From: Heliocidaris tuberculata
Lineage: Eukaryota; Echinodermata; Echinoidea; Camarodonta; Echinometridae
Length of the DNA stretch: 64,000 bases
NCBI GenBank assembly: GCA_025618425.1
Contig: CM046842.1
Location: forward strand, 30,566,581 to 30,630,580
Reading direction: 5' to 3'
The notes under the pieces: generated by a model
Seen by the model: the letters and a program-made list of their open reading frames with translations, nothing else
Told to the model about the DNA's origin: nothing
Databases searched by the model: none
Part shown: piece by piece, positions 1 through 10,067 of the stretch
How positions within the stretch are numbered: the first letter of the stretch is position 1
Layout of the letters: the number at the start of each line of letters is the position of its first letter
Program-made: the position numbers and the translations under genes

Positions 1-566
1 ATTCATCTTTCAAGCATTGAACACATTGTATTTGAATCTGTATTGGTAACAAGTCAGTCACATGCACACTTCACAGTCACAGTCACAGACAAGATAGAGA
101 CAGCTGACAGAGTCAGACTCTCAGTCTCACTCTCAGATCTACTCTCAACATTTTATATGATAATCTCAAACTCAAGATCATAATATTATTACGTTAAAAC
201 TGTTCTGATTTCTGTTAATGTTCTCAACCACACAACATACCATTCACACATTCTTACTTTGTTTTTTGCAAAGAAAGGGAACTCCATGATGACAACTGCT
301 CGCCTGCAATGCGTGGATTCTGATATGATCGTCGTCTCGGAAGTACAAGTAGTAGATTCTATCTTATTATTTTTTATTATATTTTGAAGACAAATAACAT
401 GCACGCGCTGAGCTGAGCTAGCTAGCTAGCTGCATATGCACTTTATGTGTAGAATGCATGCGCTATGCGTACGTACGTACGTATGTAATATAGTCTAGTG
501 TGAATCTCTTTGCTCTGTCTCTTCGGTACAAGCGCCATCTCTTGTCAAATGCAATGCAAGTCTGTA
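1..566. other. AT-rich intergenic sequence, no gene seen
   Basis: No coding exon is recognisable. The stretch holds short simple motifs (cacagtcacagtcaca near 75-90, alternating gctagctagctagc near 414-432, acgtacgtacgtac near 469-482). It ends at the left terminus of the minisatellite-bearing transposon at about 567. The open frame on the minus strand at 189-404 is short and without family resemblance. Confidence 0.5.
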
Positions 567-607
567 CTACGGAGCCCGGGAAGGGACATGGGGAAAATCT
601 TTTTTTT

Positions 608-1056
608 GAGATATTATCTCGTTCCCTCGAGATAATATCTCGTTCCCTCGAGATATTATCTCGTTCCCTCGAGATATTATCTCGTTCCCTCGAGATATTA
701 TCTCGTTCCCTCGAGATATTATCTCGTTCCCTCGAGATAATATCTCGTTCCCTCGAGATATTATCTCGTTCCCTCGAGATATTATCTCGTTCCCTCGAGA
801 TATTATCTCGTTCCCTCGAGATATTATCTCGTTCCCTCGAGATATTATCTCGTTCCCTCGAGATATTATCTCGTTCCCTCGAGATAATATCTCGTTCCCT
901 CGAGATATTATCTCGTTCCCTCGAGATATTATCTCGTTCCCTCGAGATATTATCTCGTTCCCTCGAGATATTATCTCGTTCCCTCGAGATATTATCTCGT
1001 TCCCTCGAGATATTATCTCGTTCCCTCGAGATAATATCTCGTTCCCTCAAGATGTT
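608..1056. repeat. 21-bp palindromic minisatellite array 1 (about 21 units)
   Basis: Tandem 21-bp units consist of a 15-bp palindrome CGAGATATTATCTCG plus the spacer TTCCCT. The central base of the palindrome is T in most units and A in units 2, 7, 14 and 21 counted from the left flank. The array is almost error-free otherwise, which suggests recent expansion or homogenisation. Because 21 is a multiple of three and the unit has no stop in some frames, long artificial open frames exist on both strands; these are not genes. Confidence 0.95.
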
Positions 1057-1087
1057 ATTTTGTTCAATTTACCCCTAAATATGTTGT

Positions 1088-1500
1088 CAAGCTCCAGAAG
1101 CTTCAAAATGCTGGGGCTCGCATTGTTTCTCTGTCCACCAAGCTTACCTATATCTCCCCTGTTTTGCAGTCGCTGCACTGGCTCCCTGTCAAACATCGCT
1201 TTATTTTCAAAATTTTGTTGCTCACTTTTCACTGCGTTCACGGCTCTGCTCCCCAATACAATACCTCTTTCATTCAAAATTACACCCCCTAAAGTCGCAA
1301 AATCTTGGGGGGGGGGGGGAGATCATTTGCCCACGCATGTACTAAATTATGGAATAGCCTTCCTGAAGACATCAAAAAGTGTATAACATCTGATTCTTTT
1401 AAAAATCATGTAAAAACATTTCTGTTTAATTCTTAATCGATTTTTACATGCGCCTTGAGCACTCCACAGAGTGGATTTGGCGCTATATAAGTTACATCTA
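1088..1500 (+). mobile_element. LINE 3' fragment (CR1/L2-like reverse transcriptase C-terminus and tail)
   Basis: Translation gives typical non-LTR reverse-transcriptase C-terminal motifs. LHWLPVKHRFIFKILLLTF is encoded near 1170-1225, then a G-run that breaks the frame, then WNSLPEDIKKC and SFKNHVKTFLFNS near 1345-1432. After the stop there is a short tail, CGCCTTGAGCACTCC ... GGCGCTATATAAG, of the kind that ends CR1/L2-type LINEs. It is a truncated, broken copy inserted next to array 1. Confidence 0.8.
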
Positions 1501-2114
1501 TTATTATGTTGGCATTCTCTCTCTTAATGGATATTTTTCTTTTGTTCACTAGCGCTCGTGCACCTCTTTCTCTCCAATAATTTGTTACACTCAAACACAC
1601 TTCCTCCTCCCGAAAATGGCCACTTCACTGAAGAGTCTTGAAATAATGAAACAATTCTAAAATACTCTTTTTTTTAATGTTGTCACTAGGTAGGATATTT
1701 TCTTTACTGGGGGGACATGTAGCAGCATGTTATCCATAATATATTTGAGAACAGCCCCAAGGCTTAGGAGAGAACGGGAATTTAATGATGTTTTAGTGCA
1801 CAACAGATTGGAGAGTTGTCCCCCAATACATTAAGTTTACAATGATAAAATTTGGGCTTGACAGGGGTTAGAACTTTTGAGTTTATCAATCAAAAGTGTC
1901 AAATGTTATTTTTTATTACCTATACAATCGGAACCGAGTACAATATATCATAACTACTTATCTTAATAGGCCTAGGCCTACGTTATCAAGAAAATGGCGA
2001 CGTCCATGTAATGCTGAGAGACCTTATTTTATATATATATATATATATATTTCTTTATAAACAATTGTAAGGAAATAACATATACAACAGCTTTGGCAAC
2101 TCTCGTGGAAATAA

Positions 2115-2271
2115 TTATAATTGTGAGAAATGAAAATGAGAGAATAATGGTTGCGTAGCTTAAATCAAAGTTCCCCAGAGCTGTCCTCCCTTTTTGAATT
2201 TTTGCAAAGGTTGAAAAAATGTCTCCGCCGGGAATCGAACCCGGGTCGTTGGCTTAGAACGCCAATGCCTT
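2115..2271 (-). repeat. Truncated inverted copy of the tRNA-Arg-containing repeat
   Basis: Reverse-complement copy of the right part of the element at 2272-2560. It contains the 3' half of the tRNA (2221-2271) plus the downstream flank, and stops abruptly inside the D-arm region, where the opposite copy begins. Together with 2380-2560 it can form a stem of about 160 bp. Confidence 0.85.
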
Positions 2272-2560
2272 GTCTTTGTTCAAAACTCACCTGCCCCCGA
2301 CAAAGGAATTAATTAATAAGGTTGAAGATTTGTCAATCTGTCGGTCAATTGAACCTCGTGTCGCCGAAATCACTGGCCCGTCTCCGTGGTCTAGTGGTTA
2401 AGGCATTGGCGTTCTAAGCCAACGACCCGGGTTCGATTCCCGGCGGAGACATTTTGTCAACCTTTGCAAAAATTCAAAAATGGAGGACAGCTCTGGTGAA
2501 CTTTGATTAAGCTACGCAACCATTATTCTCGCATTTTCATTTCTCACAATTATATATATA
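2272..2560 (+). repeat. Full-length tRNA-Arg-containing dispersed repeat
   Basis: About 290 bp. A unique-looking 5' part (2272-2379), an internal tRNA (2380-2451) and a 3' part ending near the motif CATTTCTCACAATTATA. A second near-full copy lies on the minus strand at 43940-44240 with the same flanks on both sides of the tRNA. The tRNA therefore travels as part of a larger repeat. Confidence 0.8.
2380..2451 (+). tRNA. tRNA-Arg (anticodon UCU), intact-looking
   Basis: The 7-bp acceptor stem GTCTCCG/CGGAGAC pairs perfectly. The D-arm holds an A box (TGGTCTAGTGG). The anticodon stem TTGGC/GCCAA closes the loop GTTCTAA, giving UCU after U33. The T-arm CCGGG-TTCGATT-CCCGG contains a consensus B box (GGTTCGATTCC). 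A TTTT run follows at once and would terminate Pol III. It may be a working gene or the young head of a repeat family, since it is embedded in a multi-copy element. Confidence 0.8.
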
Positions 2561-2572
2561 TATATACATAAT

Positions 2573-2619
2573 TATACATAGCGAGAGAGGTGTGGATGTG
2601 TGTTCCATCATTCTCTGTT

Positions 2620-2700
<81 letters not shown>
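2573..2700. repeat. (AC)n microsatellite with flanking (TA)n
   Basis: An almost pure CA/AC tract at about 2620-2692, followed by a short TA run. Simple sequence, no function inferred. Confidence 0.95.
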
Positions 2701-2701
<1 letters not shown>

Positions 2702-3253
2702 AAACTAAAAAACCGAACTTCCACCAAGCGTCAGGTTTAACTTGTTAGGTAGAACATAGACCAAAGTGTTTACAATCATGTATAAAAGAAAGGCTGTAGG
2801 GGATTTTTTTTTTACAATTTCACTTAACACAATACCAGGAAAACGTTCAATTTTATTTCCCAAACGGATATCCAATCGCTGCTTAAACAATTGCTGTACT
2901 TGGAACCAATAAGGTCATTTAATTTCTTGACCCTTTCTTGAAATATGTACAATGGAACATTGGATTTGAAAACAATTTTAATGATAAAACATAGACAAGG
3001 TATGTTCACACCGTTTAGGTTTCTGACTAGATAAACCCAGGTGTTCCATAATACCAATGCTTTTACTATAATATTAGGCTAATGTTTCACTCTCAATGAC
3101 CATCTAATTTTACATCATTGCGTGTTACTTGTTCAGTCATTGAATTGTTTATTGTTTACGAGAAAACAACACAAGCAAAATGTGTTATACACTATCTAAA
3201 CAATTGCTTTTTAGATGAGTGGACCAATTAACATTTATGGTTATTTTTGTGTC

Positions 3254-3580
3254 TCATAATAACATCACGATCTCTCTACGGAGGTGGAGATACACATCAA
3301 CAGCTTGCTGGGCATCCGTTGCTATAGTCAAGTTGTCTCTGCTGACAATGGCAATGCACATGTCATAAACATCTTCATCACATGGTATGATGGAACGAAA
3401 TGCAGCTTCACTTCGGCATGCACTTGCTTGGGCATCATCCACACTGCAGATTTTGTCCTCAGCACCCCAAAGCTCCGGTGTGTAGTACATCATCATCGGA
3501 CGTCCGCTGGGTACCCTGTAATTACTGGAGGGTCTGATAGTATGCGTGTTCCACATTTCAACCGTTGTGTCAAGTTCTGT
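3254..3580 (-). pseudogene. C-terminal fragment of integrase-core (IS3EU-like) transposase
   Basis: A 100-codon frame ends in a stop at 3254. It begins at an apparent splice acceptor (TATAG before ACAGAACTTGAC) and includes the segment MWNTHTIRPSSN followed by VPSGRPMMMYYTPELWGA. The rest is cysteine- and acid-bearing and ends DVYLHLRREI. This matches, from memory, the region after the DDE integrase core in a transposase-like family common in fish, cnidarians and echinoderms (W-N-H-x-I-R-P ... P-x-G-R-P ... L-R-x-E-I). The frame is intact here but disconnected from a catalytic core. It lies in the same orientation as the fragment at 4442-4741. Confidence 0.6.
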
Positions 3581-4441
3581 CTATAAATATAATGGATAAT
3601 GAAGATTCAAATCAAAACCAACCAAAATGGGGTAATGGAACACTGAATGATCCATCAATCTGCAGTAATTCAAATACATTACATACAAAATGTCGTTGAA
3701 AAAAACAATCCCCTTTATTGTTGTTTGATTTTACGGCATATTATAACATGGAGTTAATTTTAATTTTTGCTTTGATGATTATTACAACTGAGTAACCCTA
3801 ACGGCGGTCGAAACTACTACCGGTATAACGCAAGAAACTATTTCGGAGGTGAACAACCCGTGCTTAACCTAAGTCCTACCTAAGCCCTCTGAGCTGCATT
3901 ATGGTAAATGTATCTTTTTTTCATTTTGGGGCTATGGCACGAAATAATTTAGGTCATTTAAGGTCTTCCTGAGTTTGTCGAACGGACGTAGAAAATTAAG
4001 GGGATAAAAGACGAATTTCTCTTTTAACACACTTGCTGGAGACTTTGAACTATGTTTTGGGGTCATGATTTTTAACCTATTATGCGCAATTGAAAATTCA
4101 ACTAGTTTTATTTACCCTTGAAATTTCCGAATACCACCATATCCAGCCTCCAACTAAGTTGCTTTTAATCGAAGCAGAAAAAAAAACAACAACAGGAAAA
4201 CAGATCAGTGAGGGTTTGAGAAAAATATAACGCATAACACAAAAGTTATGATACCTTTAAAGTAACGACATAATGATTGGCAATACCGCCTGTACAATGT
4301 TATGCTATATCCTCACTGCTTACTATTTTTTTGTACATTTTTTTTTTATTTGCACTTTTCTCCTAATGAATATAATTCCCTATGATGTAGTTATTTATGC
4401 ATAACAGTGTCCAGACATTTACGTTTATATTAGATAAAACT
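3581..4441. other. Gap between the two transposase fragments, no catalytic core seen
   Basis: About 860 bp of AT-rich DNA with no open frame or integrase motif recognised on the minus strand. An intact family member would need roughly 600 bp of coding sequence for its catalytic domain here, so the DDE core is probably deleted or eroded. Confidence 0.45.
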
Positions 4442-4741
4442 TTAATTGATACCTGCATTAACATTTGCTAAAAGGGTGTTTTTAGGCACTTTTATCTTCA
4501 ATGCAAATGGTAAATGCATAGTATATCCGTGCAACTGTCCCGAACCCTGTAACTGACTCTGGATGAATTGTACTACATCATCCAAACGATAAAGTTTACC
4601 GGCCCTTAATATCCGCTTAAGATGCCTTTCACTTAGAAGTATGTCGTGGTGATGAAGTTGTGTGAACAGTATATCTTTGTGTGTCATTCCAAGATCAAAA
4701 TACATTTTAATGAAGAAATTACGATCACCAACAGAAGCCAT
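4442..4741 (-). pseudogene. N-terminal exon of integrase-core (IS3EU-like) transposase
   Basis: The frame starts at an ATG immediately inside the right-hand minisatellite array (4741) and runs 99 codons. The first half is helix-turn-helix-like, with MYFDLGMTHKDIL and LSERHLKRIL. The second half contains FIQSQLQGSGQLHGY, a signature I recall from the N-terminal part of the eukaryotic IS3EU-like integrase proteins. A plausible donor (AATGCAG|GTATCA) lies at the end. The start codon about 20 bp from the terminal array suggests that the terminus supplied the promoter. It reads as a remnant because no catalytic domain follows. Confidence 0.6.
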
Positions 4742-4765
4742 TTTTTGTTGTTAACTCATGGGAAA

Positions 4766-4941
4766 GATATCTCGAGGGAACGAGATAATATCTCGAGGGA
4801 ACGAGATATTATCTCGAGGGAACGAGATAATATCTCGAGGGAACGAGATAATATCTCGAGGGAACGAGATAATATCTCGAGGGAACGAGATAATATCTCG
4901 AGGGAACGAGATATTATCTCGAGGGAACGAGATAATATCTC
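4766..4941. repeat. 21-bp palindromic minisatellite array 2 (about 8 units)
   Basis: Same unit as array 1 but in the opposite orientation. Read inward from its conserved flank, the central bases are T, A, T, T, T, T, A, T. This is the same order as the first eight units of array 1. Confidence 0.95.
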
Positions 4942-5009
4942 AAAAAAAAGATTTTCCCCATGTCCCTTACCGGGCTCCGTAGGTTTCAGTTCGATGTCTT
5001 TCCATTGTT

Positions 5010-5560
5010 TTGAATTTTTTTTTTTTAATCCTAATTTTCCAATGTTCCTTTACATTTTCCTCTCCCCTTTTCTCCTTATCCTCCTGCTTACCCTCTTATC
5101 TGTCGTCTACTCCTCCTCCTTCTCAAATTTATGTTTTTTCATTTTCTCACTTTCACTTTCTCTATTTCGTGTTTTTCTTTAGGTTTTGTTTGGTTTGGTT
5201 TGGTGTCATTTTTTATACACCCTCTCCAAGTGCCGCCCGGGGTACGTGCCCACTCTGTTCCTTTATAGATATACCACTGATGTAGGGAGGACCTGCCTGG
5301 GCCCTATCCAAGTGAGGGAAATTATGAAGTCAATTATCATGAAATTGCAGTTATATTCACATTTTTCATACATTTTCTAAGAGGTCACAATGCTGCAACC
5401 TCGCCAAACTTTTTTGTTTTAAGTATTCTTTTCTTCATTTCTTTTCAGTGAAATCAATATACGAAAATAGAAACATTACAATCATGAATAAAGTATGAAC
5501 AGAAACTTTTACAATTTACAAGTGGATATATATACGTATATATGCAAAAAAAATGTATAC
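5010..5560. other. T-rich intergenic sequence, no gene seen
   Basis: Pyrimidine-rich tracts (TTTCTCCTTATCC-type) at 5020-5190, then ordinary AT-rich sequence. Open frames here are low-complexity F/S/L runs and are not credible genes. Confidence 0.5.
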
Positions 5561-5649
5561 ATTCAGTGGAAGAGTTTACACAGTAGTCATATTCACACCC
5601 TCCCCCGTCCCCACTCAAAATTGCTGTCGGCTATGCGCCACCTCTGTCG

Positions 5650-5650
<1 letters not shown>

Positions 5651-5696
<46 letters not shown>

Positions 5697-5820
5697 AGAG
5701 GAAGGGAGAAGGAAGAGAAAAGAGTAAGGAGAGAGAGAGAGAAAAAAAATCAAAAAGAAAAGTGAAAGGACAGGAAAACAAAAACAAAGAAAAGAAGGAA
5801 AGAAAAAGAAGGAAAACTGG
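5651..5820. repeat. Poly-A (about 42 nt) and purine-rich tract
   Basis: An uninterrupted A run near 5653-5694 is followed by GA-rich imperfect repeats to about 5815. It could be the tail of a retroposed sequence, but no source is recognisable upstream. Confidence 0.8.
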
Positions 5821-6339
5821 CCATTTTTTGGATCGCTCCCTTCGCTCACTAGGAAAAAGTCAATAATGTTATTCTGGAAAAAGGCGTCAGCCTGCCCTTC
5901 GCGAAAAATGTATGTGCCCGTACGCCTAGAATAAAAGGGAATATACAGTCATAAGGAAGAAGATGAGAATGATAAAGATAAATGATGAGGAGGAAAGAAT
6001 TAGAAAAACGATGAAAGAAAAAAATGCGGCCCGCCCAAGTTAGTCAAGCCGAGAAAAAAAACCCCGCCCTTGTTCAGTTCTTATTTTATGTGGATACATA
6101 TACGTCATCCTAAGTAAATAGGAATAAGAATCTCAACAATTAAATTTTAATGTTCGCTTATATCATGTATATAGCTTGCTCGCAAATAGCATATCATATT
6201 CTGTTACCCTGCATCCTACCACGTATATGGAAAAAAAATAAAAATAAAGAAGAGAGTTTATGATATGAAACTGGAGATTTATCTTAATCTCCTCAGATGG
6301 GCCATTCGGGTATGTATGAATGGGCGTATATGAGGCGGG

Positions 6340-6620
6340 CCTGGCGGGGTGCAATGGGCTGCAGCCCCCCCCCCCCCGGCATGATTGTCAAAGTTCTGAT
6401 ATTCAAAGCAATCACCACTTCATATTCGAGCAGCGAGGTGCCAGAATATCCACATACTAGTATTTGGGTAATTTGGGCAGCGAGGTTCCCGAATAATCAT
6501 GTAACTTCTGTATATAACTTCTGTACATTTTCACTATACGAAAAGTTAAAAACCTTGGCTCGCATAAATTTAGAAATTAAAAAGTTGATATGGGGGCAAA
6601 AGGCGTCAGCCCCGGCTCTT
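6340..6620 (-). repeat. Dispersed repeat related to the 44.9-45.6 kb array
   Basis: It contains CGAGCAGCGAGGTGCCAGAATATCC and, further on, GTAACTTCTGTATATAACTTCTGTACATTTTCACTA. These are reverse complements of motifs repeated at 44880-45580. The C-run at 6367-6379 corresponds to the G-run in those units. Confidence 0.6.
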
Positions 6621-7497
6621 GGGAAAGTAATGCCGGGGCCTGTATGTTCAAGATCTCTACCTGTGTGATTTTCTCTTATTATTATGTGTGTGTGTGTGTG
6701 GGGGGGGGGGTTGGGGGTTGGGCAGCATTTTTGTCGGCTAATTCGGGTGTCACACCCTAAAACTTTGTTGGCAAATTTGGGTGCCACCCCCCCCCCCCCC
6801 CCCCCCCCCCCCCATTCAAAATGTTCCAGAGACGTCCCTGACTGACGGCTGTATTTGTTATTTCTTCATATTCTCTTTATTTCATGTTTAAAAAAAAAAA
6901 AAAAATCATGCTAAAGGAAGAAAGCGAACATACATGTATAAAAAGAAAGCGGGATGCGACAAGGTACTGACTATTCGTTTGCACAGCAGAGGTTTCTTTT
7001 TCGACGTATATGCGTATAGTATAGTAGTACGGTACGTGCGTACGTAATTTTTACTTTTAATGTCACTTCTTATGGGTCATGGGACTTGCGCGATTGCCGT
7101 GATCAATGATTGACACTACACTCGAAAATCAGAGAATTCTAGAGGATAGAGCGGGATAATTCATTTCCAAAGCAGTGTGCAAAGGAAGAAGAAGTTCATT
7201 TACACTAATCTGCAGTTATATAGGAATATCTTTAATTATTTGACCTTCATTATTGACCGTAAGTATGCGACTCGTTGAAATATTGACGCGAGAGTGATTG
7301 TCCTACGGCAGCGGTGGCGTAATGTTGTGTAAAGTTGTCGGGGTGCGGCCCCAGTGAGATGAGTTGGATGACCGGTGGAAAGGTGGCGAGAGCTTGTGTC
7401 TGAACAAGTGGAGATCCATTATTAGTTTTCATCTCCGTATGATTTTCATATCAATATAGATCTGGAAGAGGAAAAGAGGGAGAATAACACAACTTCA

Positions 7498-7690
7498 GAA
7501 AAAAGGAAGAAGAAGAAGAAGAAGAAGAAGAAGAAGAAGAAGAAGAAGAAGAAGAAGAAGAAGAAGAAGAAGAAGAAGAAGAAGAAGAAGAAGAAGAAGA
7601 AGAAGAAGAAGAAGAAGAAGAAGAAGAAGAAGAAGAAGAAGAAGAAGAAGAAGAAGAAGAAGAAGAAGAAGAAGAAGAAGGAGGAGAATA
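7498..7690. repeat. Long (GAA)n microsatellite
   Basis: About 60 near-perfect AGA/GAA triplets, continuing as imperfect purine sequence to about 7830. Pure purine-pyrimidine mirror sequence of this length can form triplex DNA in other systems. The poly-F, poly-L and poly-K open frames across it are artefacts. Confidence 0.95.
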
Positions 7691-8382
7691 AAATAGAAGG
7701 AAGAAAAAGAAGAAAGGAAGAGGAGAACAAGAAGAAGAAGAACAAGAAAAAGAAACAGAAGAAGAGGTGGATGAGGGAGGAGAAGTATGTAGAAAAAGAA
7801 GAGGTAGACTCTAGAAGAAGAAGAAGGATATGGAAAAGAATGCAATGTCAGGGCTGTCAACTTTGGGGAACTGCTTGGAGGGAGATTCATTTTTTTTTCT
7901 CTTGCCTGCTCCCCAAAAGTTGCTCAGTGGGGGGGGGGGGGGATCTTTTTAGTCCAAAATTTTCTGACAAGCAAAAAAAAAAAAAAAAGAAAAGGGCATC
8001 AGCGTTTTCGGGTGGCTTTTTACTCCAATTTAACACATTTAGCCACTCACGGGACCATCACTATGTGGGACTGTGTCGATTTTGGCGGTGGTCCAACCTC
8101 TAAGTTGAAGAGGTAAAAACACCATTATAATCAGCAAAATTTTGAGAAATACTTCCTTCTACATTTTAGGATGATAGAATATCTAATGTCATGCCAAATT
8201 CTTCAATAGGATCTTTATCATCTTGATCAAGTGAAATTTTCAGGCTGTTTTTGGCTGGCGATCTTGCTCCTTTCCAGCACACTTATGTGCAAAATATCAC
8301 ACACTTGCTATGAGAGGCAATTCATCGCGGTACGAAGGTACAATGTGCGAGGTTATCTACAAACACCTCGCATGTGTGTGAG

Positions 8383-8670
8383 CAGGGGCGGCGCCAGGGT
8401 ATTTTGATAGGAGGGGCAAGACGACCTAAAGATGACGTCATATTTTTTCTCCATTAAATAACAGGGGTAATATAGAGTTATATGTTTAAGACCTCTCTTT
8501 TTAATATTCCTCTTTCTTCTTTCTTCCCTTTTCTTCCCTTTTCTTCCTCCTTTTCTTCTCTTTTCTTCCTCCTTTTCTTCTCTTTTTCTTCTTTTTTTTC
8601 TTTTTTCACTACTTGAAAAATCATAGGGGGGGCGGTCGCCCCCTCTGCCCCCCCTGTAGCGCCGCCCCTG
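8383..8670. mobile_element. hAT-like MITE with 8-bp target-site duplication
   Basis: Terminal inverted repeat CAGGGGCGGCGCC at the left and its complement at the right. It is bracketed by exact 8-bp duplications TGTGTGAG at 8375-8382 and 8671-8678. The interior is pyrimidine-rich and has no coding sequence. An 8-bp duplication is the hallmark of hAT-type integration. Confidence 0.85.
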
Positions 8671-8879
8671 TGTGTGAGTGACATTTGGCGGGAGGTTTTT
8701 TTCAAAAAGCTGGAGATTTACATGTTTGGCGGGAGTGAGGGAGGAAGGGCATTGACTTGTGGTAGGAGCCTTCTGCCATGATGCTGGTGGGATGTCGGGA
8801 GAATGATTCATTGAGCATGGTGGCGTGAGACTCCCACCAAAAGTGGGAGGGTTGATAGCCCTGTGCAACCTACATGTAG

Positions 8880-9095
8880 AAGAAGGAGAATAGAGAGAAG
8901 AAGAAGAAGAAGAGGAGGAGGAGGAGGAACAAGAAAACGAAGAGGAGGAAGAATAAAAGGGGAAGTAGAAAATGAGGAGGATGATGATGAAGATGACGTA
9001 GATCTAGTACATGTATATTATGTAGAACAAGAGGAAAAGAAGGTACATGCATGTAAATTAGTAGCAGAAGAAGAAGAAGAGGAATTTTTGAAGTT
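8880..9095. repeat. Imperfect (GAA/GAG)n purine repeat
   Basis: Runs of GAA, GAG and GATGAT triplets at 8880-9090. The open frames on both strands are low-complexity E/K/R or L/F strings and are not taken as genes. Confidence 0.8.
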
Positions 9096-9099
9096 TTGA

Positions 9100-10060
9100 T
9101 CAATCAAACACAAACTGGCAACTCCATGACGTATCTTTTTAGGCCCTCTCCCATTCCCTGTGTTCTTAAAATTTCATAAATTTCCATTTTTTTTAGTTGT
9201 TGATGAAGGTACAGATTTGTTTCATAAAGGGGTTGTATAAAAACATTTGCTACATAAATAATTACATGTATAAAATGCATCTAGCTACATGTGCATGTAT
9301 GATAATTGATTACAAATTTTCTATAATAATACAATACATTTATTAGGCGCTTAATACGGATGTTTCTAAGCGCACAGTTTACCGGAAAATTAAGATTAAA
9401 TCTAAAATAATACAAAAATACAAAAAATTATTAGAAACCTTTTGTAATTGAAACAATAGATACAGTGTATAAATACGGTTAATGAATAGTGAAAATCAAA
9501 GTTGGTGTGCACCTCCATTGACCGACCCACAACTGGGCCATTCCAGAGGACTATCTACTAAAAAGTTAAGTTTTCAGAATAGAAATTTAAGACATTTTTT
9601 GTACAGAGCAAATGGGAAGGGACCTTGACATACATGTATATGTCACATAGTTGCCAATTCGTGTTTGATCGACTACAACTAAAAAAATTCATAAATTTAT
9701 TATTTTTTATTGGACTTTAGTCAAACTTTCACTGAACATTTCCTTAATTTCTTCTGCTTTTATTAAAAGCAACTAAATATCAGAGTGGACTTCCCTTTTA
9801 AGTAGGTAAGAGAGAGAAAAGAATGATTGTTGCCAATTTGAGGAGATAAAGCTAATTTATTCAGACCATTAAAAAATTCCTTTTCTGTGCAAATGATCTT
9901 AATGTGGGAAATTTATATTCAAAATTTCAATATACATTGAATGTGTATGTCTTCGGTATGGTAACATATTATCACTCATGTACATGTAGATTGTATTCAA
10001 GTTTAAATGTAAAGTAATGCTTTGGTCATGATATTGAATTGTCAAATAAATTGTCGCAAA
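9100..10060. other. AT-rich intergenic repeats upstream of the V-ATPase gene
   Basis: No exon recognised. It holds pieces shared with 19220-19560, 26217-26375 and 51895-52210 (CAAACACAAACTGGCAACTC; ATATCAGAGTGGACTTCCC near 9778). There is also a stretch at 9330-9420 resembling a reversed LINE tail (ATTTATTAGGCGCTTAATAC). A non-coding first exon of the V-ATPase gene could lie anywhere in 9-11 kb, because the start codon sits exactly at a splice acceptor. Confidence 0.4.
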
Positions 10061-10067
10061 GCCATTG

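Larger units (their letters stand above)
567..4982 (-). mobile_element. Decayed DNA transposon with palindromic-minisatellite inverted termini
   Basis: Two copies of one terminal module face each other. At 567-611 the sequence begins CTACGGAGCCCGG and runs through a poly-T tract into a 21-bp tandem array. At 4938-4982 the same module appears in reverse complement after a second array. Between them, on the minus strand, lie the N-terminal (4442-4741) and C-terminal (3254-3580) parts of an integrase-core type transposase of the family widespread in fish and marine invertebrates (IS3EU-like; recalled, not searched). The catalytic middle is not visible, so the copy looks non-autonomous. A LINE tail (1088-1500) and tRNA-containing repeats (2115-2560) sit inside, probably as later insertions. 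No clear target-site duplication was seen. Two solo modules in opposite orientation is the alternative. Long termini with tandem outer repeats recall the published sea-urchin TU foldback elements. Confidence 0.55.

Noticed and set aside
463..1078. Overlapping ORFs of about 190 codons on both strands with ISRERDN or SLEILSR repeats
   Set aside because: They are translations of the 21-bp minisatellite. The unit length is a multiple of three and lacks stops, so long frames arise automatically.
2380..2451. Reading the tRNA as tRNA-Glu because its D- and T-arms resemble tRNA-Glu
   Set aside because: The anticodon loop GTTCTAA gives UCU, which specifies arginine. The arm similarity is not decisive.
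2824..3057. Minus-strand ORF of 77 codons near the transposase remnant
   Set aside because: AT-rich, no family motif, and in a region without splice signals joining it to the other fragments.
608..4941. A CRISPR array suggested by regularly spaced palindromic repeats
   Set aside because: There are no unique spacers: the 6-bp spacer is constant, and the genome is eukaryotic with spliced genes.
7446..7890. ORFs of about 100-130 codons made of F, L or S runs
   Set aside because: Translations of the GAA/TTC microsatellite.
8353..8868. 171-codon minus-strand ORF
   Set aside because: It runs through a hAT-like MITE and its purine-rich interior. No conserved motif is present and the frame depends on repeat sequence.
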